Shown here one piece after another: positions 1 through 7,339 of a DNA stretch of 23,087 nt. This stretch comes from a virus. A model generated the notes under the pieces. It did not search any database, was not told where the DNA came from, and saw only the letters and a program-made list of their open reading frames with translations. Every line of letters starts with the position of its first letter. The first letter of the stretch is position 1. Location of the stretch: positions 1 through 23,087 of IMG/VR virus record IMGVR_UViG_3300023435_000580, one strand, 5' to 3'. The translations under genes and the position numbers were made by a program.

Positions 1-110
1 GGATCATAGACTTCAAACACCTTGCCTTCAGGCCCATATGTTTCAGCGCGAGCACCGGCATAAATTCCACCTTCTCCAGTATAGCCTAGTCTTTTTATCT
101 GCTTAGCCAT
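1..110 (-). CDS. Hypothetical phage protein, N-terminal part only (cut by window edge)
   Basis: Starts with ATG at 110 on the minus strand and runs off the left edge; 36 residues are visible, beginning MAKQIKRLGYTGEGG. A GGGAG element lies about eight bases upstream, inside the end of the preceding gene, whose TAA is one base away, so the two are probably co-translated. The visible part is basic at first and then glycine-rich, with no recognisable domain. It is the downstream continuation of the virion operon; function unknown. Confidence 0.6.
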   Translation of the reverse strand, partial: MAKQIKRLGYTGEGGIYAGARAETYGPEGKVFEVYD

Positions 111-111
111 T

Positions 112-843
112 TTATACACTCCCTGCCCTTGAATAGGCTGGATTCATAGCGTATTTTGTTTTTGTAGTTGTCCCTGTTGGGACTCTTTGCATTGATGTTC
201 CCGTTGATGTAGTTCCACCACCTGTCTGTGACTGAGTCCCTGACGTACTTTGAGTTCGTTTCATCGTTGCAAGATACTCGTTCATATTGGATTCAAACTC
301 TGTCTTGTATTTATCAAGACTGGCCGCATACGTCATCCGTGCCTTATCTTGCTCTGCCGAGTATTCAGGCCCGTACTGTGACATTGCTTCTTTCTGTGCG
401 GCAAGGCCTATATTGCTTATCCCTTCCCCGTATCCGCTTAATGCCTGTCGGGTCATCTGCCCTCTCACCGCCTTGTTCCCTGCGTAACGGGTTTCCATAA
501 GCGTTCGATTCAATGCTCTCTGTAACCGGCTCATCGGGACAGACATTGAGATTTCCCTTAATTCGCCTACCCTCTCTTCGTCATACTCCGGTTTCTGATA
601 TTCAGGCAATGCGCCCATCGTGGGCCGTGGCATCGTAGGAATTGCAGTTGAAGAAGAATAACCAGTAGTCCTTGAATACGAAGGCTCCCGTCGCGTTGAA
701 CTTGTTGTCGTTACAGGCTCCATAGAATAAGTAGGAGTTTGCGTTTGCTCTGTCTTATAATATTTGTTATCGCTTGCCTTAGCCTTGGATACATCAGGAG
801 TCTGACCAAATTTAGAATAATCTGCTCCATATGTTAGTGCCAT
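112..843 (-). CDS. Hypothetical virion-associated protein with Ser/Thr-rich ends
   Basis: 243 aa. Residues 1-75 and about 195-243 are low-complexity, rich in Ser, Thr, Tyr, Gly and Gln. Between them, roughly residues 85-190, lies a charged, probably helical region (starting EYDEERVGELREI). There is no signal peptide or membrane segment. A strong GGAGGT five bases before the ATG fixes the start. It lies downstream of the nozzle-like and cysteine-rich genes on the same strand, so a minor virion or tail-assembly role is plausible. That is inferred from position only; I do not recognise the family. Confidence 0.7.
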   Translation of the reverse strand: MALTYGADYSKFGQTPDVSKAKASDNKYYKTEQTQTPTYSMEPVTTTSSTRREPSYSRTTGYSSSTAIPTMPRPTMGALPEYQKPEYDEERVGELREISMSVPMSRLQRALNRTLMETRYAGNKAVRGQMTRQALSGYGEGISNIGLAAQKEAMSQYGPEYSAEQDKARMTYAASLDKYKTEFESNMNEYLATMKRTQSTSGTQSQTGGGTTSTGTSMQRVPTGTTTKTKYAMNPAYSRAGSV

Positions 844-844
844 C

Positions 845-1030
845 TTATACCTCCAACCATTCCTTTATGGTCTTTTCTGATATTGCTTTATAATTGCATT
901 TGATACAGCTTATTCGTGTTGTTCCCATGCCACCACATTCTACCTTTACGGTTAAATTGCTTCTGCAATCAGGACATCTACCCTTGATAATGTTCGTTTT
1001 CGTTTCAACGTGCTTACCCTTTATCTTCAA
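845..1030 (-). CDS. Small zinc-ribbon protein
   Basis: The reading frame is open back to an ATG at 1087, but that start would overlap the previous gene by 74 bases. A TTG at 1030 preceded by AAGGAG at seven bases is the better start, giving 61 aa (MKIKGKHVETK...). Four cysteines form a ribbon pattern: CPDC near residues 19-22 and CIKC near 42-45. The C-terminus (EKTIKEWLEV) resembles the end of the neighbouring upstream protein (EKTVEEWFKEL), so the two look like tandem paralogues. Metal binding is inferred from cysteine spacing. Target unknown. Confidence 0.6.
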   Translation of the reverse strand: MKIKGKHVETKTNIIKGRCPDCRSNLTVKVECGGMGTTRISCIKCNYKAISEKTIKEWLEV

Positions 1031-1373
1031 TCTTAAGCTCCTTGAACCATTCTTCAACAGTTTTTTCGGTGTATTCTTCCACGCCACATTTGCAAATCCA
1101 TGAAGTCGGATATATCGTATCGCCTATCTTCCGTGGCATGGGATTGAGTTTCATCTCTTCGCCGCACTCATCACAAGTAGGACGGGTTATATTCCCCCAC
1201 GGTGTATTGATACCGCTTATCATTACGTCCATTTCATCTTTATCAAATACCTTCAGGTACATATGATAGGCAACGGTTATATTGTTTGTCACTCCCGTCT
1301 TTATGAAGATATCTCTTGCTTTTGCCACTTCATTTATTCGTGCTTGAAATTCTCCCAAGTTTAACTTTTTCAT
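1014..1373 (-). CDS. Small zinc-ribbon protein, paralogue of the next gene
   Basis: 119 aa from ATG 1373 (MKKLNLGEFQAR...), preceded by AGGGGA. The frame is open further upstream, but that extension would overlap the 379-aa gene ending at 1382. The N-terminal half has no recognisable domain. The C-terminal half contains CDEC near residues 69-72 and CKC near 94-96, a probable zinc ribbon, followed by the YTEKTVEEWFKEL tail shared with the downstream protein. The 17-base overlap with the next start suggests coupled translation. Function unknown; it may be a nucleic-acid or protein adaptor. Confidence 0.7.
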   Translation of the reverse strand: MKKLNLGEFQARINEVAKARDIFIKTGVTNNITVAYHMYLKVFDKDEMDVMISGINTPWGNITRPTCDECGEEMKLNPMPRKIGDTIYPTSWICKCGVEEYTEKTVEEWFKELKIEDKG

Positions 1374-1381
1374 AGTTTCCC

Positions 1382-2521
1382 CTATAGTGCCTGTGGTGGA
1401 CAGCAACCAGCGGTTATCTGTGCTGAATCTCGTATATCCCCATTTTTCGCAGCAGCGGCACAATCGTCAATAGCTAATTGTTGTGTCCCGTGAACAGAGG
1501 TGATAATTGAGTATGAGTTAGGTGTATCAGAATTACAACTAGCGCAGTATGCCCAAACACCACCGCTACAGGCATAGTCATAATATGTTCCATCGCATTT
1601 AGTGTACCATAAGCAACAGTAGTAATTTCCATAATAGTTGTCTGATACGCAGTTATGTGCCCACGCTCTATCCCTAGTATCACAACCTCCATAGGAGTAT
1701 GCATTTATTGATATATCCAAAGAATCACATACATCACCCTCTACGGTTAAAGTAATCGTGGGGTTATTCGCACATTCTGCATTTGTACTCGGTGCGGTGT
1801 AATCGACCGATGTTCCCGTTGCCGCTGACAATTCGCCACCACCTGATGCTATTGCCCAATTATATGTGCATCCATCTGCGGCTCCGGTTGCGGTAAGAGT
1901 TTGCACTTCATCGACTGACATGCCCTGTGTGGTATAACCTATGGAGATTCCAGTACAACCACAACAATCATCACATTCTCTCAGTTGCTTATTACCGTGC
2001 GAACCCTGTACGGGATTGACTAATTTAGTTACAATACCAAACCTACCCCCCGGAGAACTGCCACCAGAGTATGTCGCCAACATCAAAACATCATAAGAGC
2101 ATATCCCATTTACATTACACCCTTCAGGAACTGTGACGCATAGTTGATTACCAGAAAGAGTAAATTCTATGCATGGGTCACAAAAAGCGGTATCTATCCC
2201 AACTATTGGGTGAGTTGGATATAGAGTCGTACACTGTGTAGTTCCCTCGCAATAGCAAAGCTCCCCTCCACAATAGAATACTATTTCCGAAGGGGTCTTT
2301 ACGGGTATCCCACCAACAGGCATCCCCGGATAATCAATACCTTCAGGATGATTAGTAGGATGATAGTGTTGCATAGCAGAGTAGTCATCACCCCTATACG
2401 GTTTCTCAAATTCAGAATGTTTCTCTACCTGCAACTCCCACGCAGCTTTATTGGTGACTCGTTTCATCATCTCCGGGTAAGACTTTGATATGTAGGGTTT
2501 TCTCCCATACTCGCGATTCAC
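1382..2521 (-). CDS. Cysteine-rich protein with an Ig/PKD-like beta domain
   Basis: 379 aa with 27 cysteines, many clustered (CDDCCGC near 183-189, YYCC near 300-303, CASC near 326-329, CC at 373-374). Residues about 191-275 look like a bacterial Ig/PKD-type beta-sandwich (NWAI core, alternating Thr/Val strands). The N-terminal 80 residues are cysteine-free and polar. There is no signal peptide. Translation starts at GTG 2521, preceded by GAGGAG at six bases. Its place among tail genes suggests a virion surface or fibre-like component, and the cysteines may form disulfides or bind metal. Function is inferred only; the gene itself is clear. Confidence 0.8.
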   Translation of the reverse strand: MNREYGRKPYISKSYPEMMKRVTNKAAWELQVEKHSEFEKPYRGDDYSAMQHYHPTNHPEGIDYPGMPVGGIPVKTPSEIVFYCGGELCYCEGTTQCTTLYPTHPIVGIDTAFCDPCIEFTLSGNQLCVTVPEGCNVNGICSYDVLMLATYSGGSSPGGRFGIVTKLVNPVQGSHGNKQLRECDDCCGCTGISIGYTTQGMSVDEVQTLTATGAADGCTYNWAIASGGGELSAATGTSVDYTAPSTNAECANNPTITLTVEGDVCDSLDISINAYSYGGCDTRDRAWAHNCVSDNYYGNYYCCLWYTKCDGTYYDYACSGGVWAYCASCNSDTPNSYSIITSVHGTQQLAIDDCAAAAKNGDIRDSAQITAGCCPPQAL

Positions 2522-2524
2522 TAT

Positions 2525-2552
2525 TGACTCCTCACTATAAAAATGTTACTAT
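2525..2552 (+). promoter_or_regulatory. Possible rightward promoter for the HNH-like gene
   Basis: TTGACT at 2525-2530 and TACTAT at 2547-2552 are separated by 16 bases, a fair sigma70 match lying about 100 bases upstream of the only rightward gene in this half of the window. It overlaps the start region of the leftward gene. Weak evidence. Confidence 0.3.
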
Positions 2553-2564
2553 TGTTTGCGGATA

Positions 2565-2601
2565 GGGTAGCACCCGAAAAGCTGAGCCACTGGTACTTGG
2601 C
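2565..2601 (+). other. Two short hairpins in the leader of the HNH-like gene
   Basis: GGGT/ACCC (2565-2575) and GCCA/TGGC (2586-2601) can each fold in the 128-base spacer between the leftward GTG gene and the rightward endonuclease-like gene. No T-run follows, so they are not classic terminators. I see no group I or II intron core. Confidence 0.3.
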
Positions 2602-2649
2602 CTTCCGCACTTCAAAACTTACCAGAAATCTTAACCAGGAGATTATATC

Positions 2650-3261
2650 ATGTCTAACAAATTTAAAGATATCACAGGTCAAACTTTTAATCGTCTTTTC
2701 GTAATCTGCAAAACAACCCCTAACAAATGGAATAAGGCACGATGGAAATGTAAGTGCTCTTGTGGAAATTTTATTGATGTAGATGGTGAAAGTCTTAAAA
2801 GCAAAAACACTCAAAGCTGTGGTTGCCTTAATAGAGAACGTAGTCACGAGGCTAACCACAAGCATGGATTGTGTGGCACTCCAGAATACACATCGTGGTG
2901 TCAAATGATAAGTCGTTGTCATTGCCCGACTGCTAAATACTTTTTCAATTATGGAGGACGAGGTATTGAAGTTTTCCCAGAATGGAGAGAAGATTTCATG
3001 TCCTTTTACAATCACATCGGAGCAAGACCAACTGTTAAACATACCATAGAGCGAATTGATAACAATGCTGGTTACTTTCCCGGCAATGTTCGATGGGCAA
3101 CAAGACGAGAACAAGCTAACAATACCAGACGCAATCAGTTTATAACTGCCAATGGAGAAACGCATACAATAGCACAGTGGGCTAGAATTACTGGCATCTG
3201 CGCCGGTACGATTTATAGTCGTATCAGACTTGGATGGAACCCGGTAAAAGCTGTTATTTAA
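2650..3261 (+). CDS. Homing-endonuclease-like protein (HNH-type family), opposite strand
   Basis: 203 aa on the plus strand, against all neighbours. An AGGAG ends eight bases before the ATG. Residues 32-59 form a cysteine cluster (C34, C36, C38, then C57 and C59). Residues 98-160 carry the YGGRGI...EW...ERIDN..GY.PGNVRWAT...EQ..N pattern typical of a common phage HNH-type endonuclease family. The last 40 residues (ITANGETHTIAQWA...) look like a small DNA-binding helical repeat found at the end of such proteins. The likely role is a free-standing homing or mobile endonuclease inserted in the gap between the nozzle-like gene (stop at 3273) and the cysteine-rich gene (start 2521). Family assignment is from motif memory; activity is unproven. 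Confidence 0.88.
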   Translation: MSNKFKDITGQTFNRLFVICKTTPNKWNKARWKCKCSCGNFIDVDGESLKSKNTQSCGCLNRERSHEANHKHGLCGTPEYTSWCQMISRCHCPTAKYFFNYGGRGIEVFPEWREDFMSFYNHIGARPTVKHTIERIDNNAGYFPGNVRWATRREQANNTRRNQFITANGETHTIAQWARITGICAGTIYSRIRLGWNPVKAVI

Positions 3262-3272
3262 TATGTACTCTT

Positions 3273-5930
3273 TCATTGCCCTTCAATTTCCTGTATTTCG
3301 TGTCCACGATCTAATAAATACAAAGTCTGACTTACTGTATTGTTTTGATACTTCATTGTTATATGTTGGCCTGTCAGATTGAAATTCTCTCTATGTCGTC
3401 TGATCGTCTGGTTTGTAACTTCCGCTGTCATTGATAACGTCTTTACAGTTTGAGCGATTGAGTTTATAGAAGGAGTCAAAGTTAAGTCTCCTGCGGTCTG
3501 TACCTTCGTTCTAACGACCCCTTCTCCGATGAAGATGTTCATGCCATGCCCACTTAGTTCTTCGATTGTATAGGCATCTATGGCCGCTGAAACGTCATTT
3601 GTAGTTGTGTTTAAAAGATATGTGAACCCATCCGCTACACCACCGCCTACCTGTAAAATAGGATTATTCCCTGAAGCGGCTTCTACGTTTGCCATACATG
3701 CTAATTGCGGTGTTCTTGAATCGAAACTCCACGTACCATCTTCTAAATCGTAAACCGGGAAAAGATTACAGGTTGCCGAATAAATTTCATAACCTTCACC
3801 AGACGCCATTATATCGGTATCAATCGATAATGTCGTGGCACTATCAATAGCAGTAATTAATGCACTCGTAGAATCCGTAGTATTATAAACTGTATCCCCG
3901 ACTGCTATCGTATGGGCAATGGGATGTCCAGTTACACTCTTTCTTGTTGAAAAAGCTCCTGCGGTATCAACTAATTTATCGCCGGTTGTGCTGGTCGCCG
4001 TTGAGGTCTGAACCGATATCCCTACTACAATACCTAAGTTTATTGTGTTTTCTGAAGGATCGTCTGACATCCAGTGATCGTTATCGTACCCCCTTCGGAT
4101 ACATTCGCTCTCCTGTGGATTGAAATAGTTCTTAATGTCTCCCGTTATATCGGTAACGTATCTTCCGTCACTCATAAAGACACCCTTATGACTTACCCAG
4201 AAGGCTATCTTGGTAATGACCTGATCTGTTGGGGTTCCTACTCTACTACCATCAATCACAACAGCACACTTAGAATTGAGTATTCCTATTTCAGTAGATA
4301 AGACTAATTTACCGAATGTGGGAGGGGAATACCCCTCGAATAGCGTGAGGCATCCCCCCTCCTTTCCTTTTTCTTCTTGCCATGCCATCAATTCATTATT
4401 GAATGGTTTAGCACAAATCACTTTATTGTCCCGTCCATCTCCGGCTTCAAGTACTCCCGTTCCATCGTATCCATTTAAAACCTGTGGTCTGTGTAAAGCC
4501 GAAGCGAATAAGAATCTATCCCCGAACCCGTAGACCATCCTGTTTTTCCATGCCGAACTTACAACTCCCTTAGTCCCGTGATCGGCTATCTTAAAGTACG
4601 GTTGGTACGAAAGACTGATTATCACGTCATCATTCAAAGTCTTATCGACTTCAAAGTAATACCAGTAGGCATAGACCCCTGAGTTAAAGGCTGTCTTGAA
4701 AGCTGCCTTACGTGGGAATGTCACCCATCCGGGCTTACTCATACCTGAAGAACCATCTGATACAGTTCCAACGGTAGAGAATGCCGCACCTGTCCAGTAG
4801 TACATTGCATCGATAGTCGTAGTCCCGGTCGTATTTGGCTTGGCCCCAGGGTCAACATAAATTGCATTAATTGGATCTGCGGTGGCGAAATAGACCTTCC
4901 CTGCATCGGTCATGGAATCTATCTCAATCGCCGTTGAACCGAACTTCTTATACACAGCCGTAGCATCGGTACAGTGTTGAGTCTCGACAACAGGGATTTC
5001 CACTCCATCCCATACGTTTTCAATTCCCTGCCAGTCTGTCTCGTAGGTTACGGAGGTGACTTCGGTTTCAGCATCCAACGCCCCACTTGCTAAAGAGAGT
5101 TGATGCCAGTACCCGACTTGACCAAACATGAAGAATGGAATGGAACTGTCGGGAAGCGTGAATTTCATTGTTCCACCGGTAGTCGCTAGAGTTTTGGTGC
5201 TTGATCCAGCATCTTTTGTGGTGTCGGCAAAAGCCGCACATGGTTCCCATGTATCGTCACTCTTTCGATATTTCATCTGAGCTACTGAAGCAGTATCGTT
5301 TGCCTTAGAAATTGTCCATGTAAAGGTGTGTACGGGAACAGGAGTCATTATAAAGATACAATCATAAGCCGCTAATGTCGAAAGTGAATCCAATACCGCC
5401 ACCGTGGTAGTGAGTCCATCGGAGACTTCATCTGAATAGTCCTCACCAAGAATAGGAACTGTGGGAATCGCCGTGGCACCCTTATAGACAATCAATCTTT
5501 TTACGTAAGAAGCGGTTCCAGGATAGATTTGATGCTGATCTACTCCATTTGAGAAGAAAAGAGTCTCATCCATAACGCTCCATGATGCCGGTACTGAGCT
5601 GGCTGAACCAGTAAAGACCTTTGTTCCGAAGGCTCCCGTAGTCACCGTAGGAGGATCGGCAGTAGCTTCCCAAACGTCATCATCTGACCGTTGCGTGTAC
5701 ATATGTCGCTCTGTCTTCTTACCTTTGGAAAACTGATACGCTGAAAGGATTTTAGCCGCGGTAGCGGTTGTGTGGAGTTGAGACATACCCCCACGTTGTT
5801 CTAAGCCGGGGTGCCTCTGACGCATATTCTGAATCTTTGAGAATCCACCAACCGGAAGTAACGCAGGTTCGTTGCGGGTTATATTCCCGCCCCTGAAGGA
5901 ATTTGTTTCTATTTTAGTTAGCTTTTTCAT
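3273..5930 (-). CDS. Tail-nozzle / beta-propeller-like structural protein
   Basis: 885 aa. The N-terminus (FRGGNITRNEPALLPVGG...N...R.G) is typical of large podoviral tail proteins that begin by threading into the adaptor. Repeating beta-rich units follow, including blade-like pieces such as WVSHKGVFMSDGRYV and YDLEDGTWSFDSR. A Thr/Asp-rich insert (about residues 640-710) interrupts the last third. The order adaptor then this protein, with an ATGA stop/start overlap (5927-5930), supports a P22 gp10-type nozzle or hub role. There is little ribosome-binding site of its own, so translation probably depends on the upstream gene. Structural role likely; the exact P22 equivalence is inferred. Confidence 0.72.
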   Translation of the reverse strand: MKKLTKIETNSFRGGNITRNEPALLPVGGFSKIQNMRQRHPGLEQRGGMSQLHTTATAAKILSAYQFSKGKKTERHMYTQRSDDDVWEATADPPTVTTGAFGTKVFTGSASSVPASWSVMDETLFFSNGVDQHQIYPGTASYVKRLIVYKGATAIPTVPILGEDYSDEVSDGLTTTVAVLDSLSTLAAYDCIFIMTPVPVHTFTWTISKANDTASVAQMKYRKSDDTWEPCAAFADTTKDAGSSTKTLATTGGTMKFTLPDSSIPFFMFGQVGYWHQLSLASGALDAETEVTSVTYETDWQGIENVWDGVEIPVVETQHCTDATAVYKKFGSTAIEIDSMTDAGKVYFATADPINAIYVDPGAKPNTTGTTTIDAMYYWTGAAFSTVGTVSDGSSGMSKPGWVTFPRKAAFKTAFNSGVYAYWYYFEVDKTLNDDVIISLSYQPYFKIADHGTKGVVSSAWKNRMVYGFGDRFLFASALHRPQVLNGYDGTGVLEAGDGRDNKVICAKPFNNELMAWQEEKGKEGGCLTLFEGYSPPTFGKLVLSTEIGILNSKCAVVIDGSRVGTPTDQVITKIAFWVSHKGVFMSDGRYVTDITGDIKNYFNPQESECIRRGYDNDHWMSDDPSENTINLGIVVGISVQTSTATSTTGDKLVDTAGAFSTRKSVTGHPIAHTIAVGDTVYNTTDSTSALITAIDSATTLSIDTDIMASGEGYEIYSATCNLFPVYDLEDGTWSFDSRTPQLACMANVEAASGNNPILQVGGGVADGFTYLLNTTTNDVSAAIDAYTIEELSGHGMNIFIGEGVVRTKVQTAGDLTLTPSINSIAQTVKTLSMTAEVTNQTIRRHRENFNLTGQHITMKYQNNTVSQTLYLLDRGHEIQEIEGQ

Positions 5931-6763
5931 AAATACGACTCGAAATCATTGTAGACTTCTTCTTGTGTTATGTCTGGGGTTCCCAAGTAGGCATGTAGAG
6001 TGCTTACCAACATATCGTTAAAGTCTTTGTAGTCTGCCGGACTTGGTTTCACTGGACTCTGTGGCAGAGACTTCATCATTATAATTGTTCTTGGTGCTAT
6101 GAGGTGATGGAAAAATTCAGGCAATTCAGAGACTAATCCGTAGTAATCATCTGCCGCGCCCGTTCCTGTGATCGTCGCTGCCCTTGCCGCCGAATAGTCA
6201 GTTATAGTGTCTGTACTGTCGTCGGTAATATTGTCGATTTTCATTCCATTGTAATAGTCTGCTTCTAAACGTGCTGAAGTTGCCAGGGTAATTGATTTTG
6301 CCTCGCCAGCCGATGCTTTACCCATTGTAATGTCTCTGCAACGTGAGTAATACCAAAGGGTCAATGTATCACTGAAACTTGAAGCATCACAGACTATCGT
6401 ATTCCCATACCAGTAATACAGAAACTCATTCCCCGAGTAAGATCCTGTATGCTTTTCATCAAGAGAAATAAAGTGAAGTTTGACTCCGTCTGAATTTTCT
6501 AATCTTCTGAGTTTAAAGAAGTCGGCGGGGAAACTGCCCGTTGAATCGGACATAGTGATTGATGCAGACGTTAAGAATAGTGCTGGTTTACGTGCGAATA
6601 TAATACCGTGCAGAAACCTCTGGGAGTCGTTTATCTTCTTTATAATGTGGGCATTCTGAAACGCCCCAGAGGTATCTGTACCGATAACTTTAGTTGAAGA
6701 ATGGTCATTCAATCCATATCTGACCTCTTCTAATATCTCGTAGCAATTTAGATATTTTACCAT
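5927..6763 (-). CDS. Head-to-tail adaptor-like protein
   Basis: 278 aa. It starts with a helical segment (YEILEEVRYGLND), then KKINDSQRFLHG, a beta region with a FPADFFKLRRLE turn, a WYYSRCRDI strand and a long C-terminal helical part. This layout matches podoviral adaptor/gatekeeper proteins (P22 gp4 or T7 gp11 type) that bind the portal and receive the nozzle. Start and stop overlap both neighbours (TAATG at 6761-6765, ATGA at 5927-5930), so it is co-translated with the nozzle-like gene. AAAGGA precedes the ATG. The family call rests on pattern and position, not on a database match. Confidence 0.65.
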   Translation of the reverse strand: MVKYLNCYEILEEVRYGLNDHSSTKVIGTDTSGAFQNAHIIKKINDSQRFLHGIIFARKPALFLTSASITMSDSTGSFPADFFKLRRLENSDGVKLHFISLDEKHTGSYSGNEFLYYWYGNTIVCDASSFSDTLTLWYYSRCRDITMGKASAGEAKSITLATSARLEADYYNGMKIDNITDDSTDTITDYSAARAATITGTGAADDYYGLVSELPEFFHHLIAPRTIIMMKSLPQSPVKPSPADYKDFNDMLVSTLHAYLGTPDITQEEVYNDFESYL

Positions 6764-7308
6764 TACTCATCCTTTTTTACCCCTACCTTCTTCTTTGGAG
6801 CCCTTTTGTGCGGTTGTTTCATATAAACAACTTGCGGTTCTTTGTTCGTCATTGCTTCAGCGAGTTTTGCCATTTGCTCAGTCAAGGAAGAAATCTGACT
6901 TCTTAGATCGTCATTTTCCTTTTTAGCATCTGCAATGGCTTCTCTCTCTTCGTCTCTGACCGCAAAAGGTTCCAGAAGTACAAGGCCGAGGTCGATTGCG
7001 TATTGTTTCACCTCCCGCGTGGCTGGTTGATATGGGAGTCCCGATTGCTTACGGCTTTCGTTGCGCTGGTTGTACTCGACAACCTGTTTCTTTTTAAATT
7101 CAAAGTTACGCTCAATACCATCTTTGCGTACCTTCTCTTCATCGCAACCGTAAGTTAATTGACTCAAACCGCGTGGGCCGTGTGAGTTCAGAACATGCTT
7201 TCCACAAGCATCCTCTACTTCTAACTGTGTGCGGGGTTCCATTGTTCTGGAAATCCCTGCATGTTGCACAGTTATTTTTTCATCTGTCGGATTAAAAAGA
7301 ACTATCAT
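6763..7308 (-). CDS. Hypothetical protein with coiled coil and lysine-rich tail
   Basis: 181 aa. Residues 1-60 look like a small beta domain (MIVLFNPTDEKITV...). Residues about 118-155 form a predicted coiled coil (AIADAKKENDDLRSQISSL), and the last 20 residues are strongly basic (HKRAPKKKVGVKKDE). AGAGGAGG precedes the ATG, and the stop overlaps the adaptor start. The position before the adaptor suggests a head-completion or assembly role, and the basic tail could touch DNA; both are inference. Family not recognised. Confidence 0.72.
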   Translation of the reverse strand: MIVLFNPTDEKITVQHAGISRTMEPRTQLEVEDACGKHVLNSHGPRGLSQLTYGCDEEKVRKDGIERNFEFKKKQVVEYNQRNESRKQSGLPYQPATREVKQYAIDLGLVLLEPFAVRDEEREAIADAKKENDDLRSQISSLTEQMAKLAEAMTNKEPQVVYMKQPHKRAPKKKVGVKKDE

Positions 7309-7339
7309 CTTGCCTCCTCTTACCAGTGATTAAATCGCT

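Noticed and set aside
1014-1463. Longer form of the 119-aa zinc-ribbon protein (start 1463)
   Set aside because: Would overlap the cysteine-rich gene by 82 bases, and ATG 1373 has a good ribosome-binding site.
2522-2649. Group I or II intron remnant beside the HNH-type gene
   Set aside because: Only two short hairpins were found; no conserved intron core, and neighbouring genes are not split.
2521-3276. 251-aa minus-strand open frame antisense to the HNH-type gene
   Set aside because: Its composition is typical of a shadow frame, while the plus-strand protein has clear family motifs and a ribosome-binding site. The ATGA overlap is noted as a finding only.
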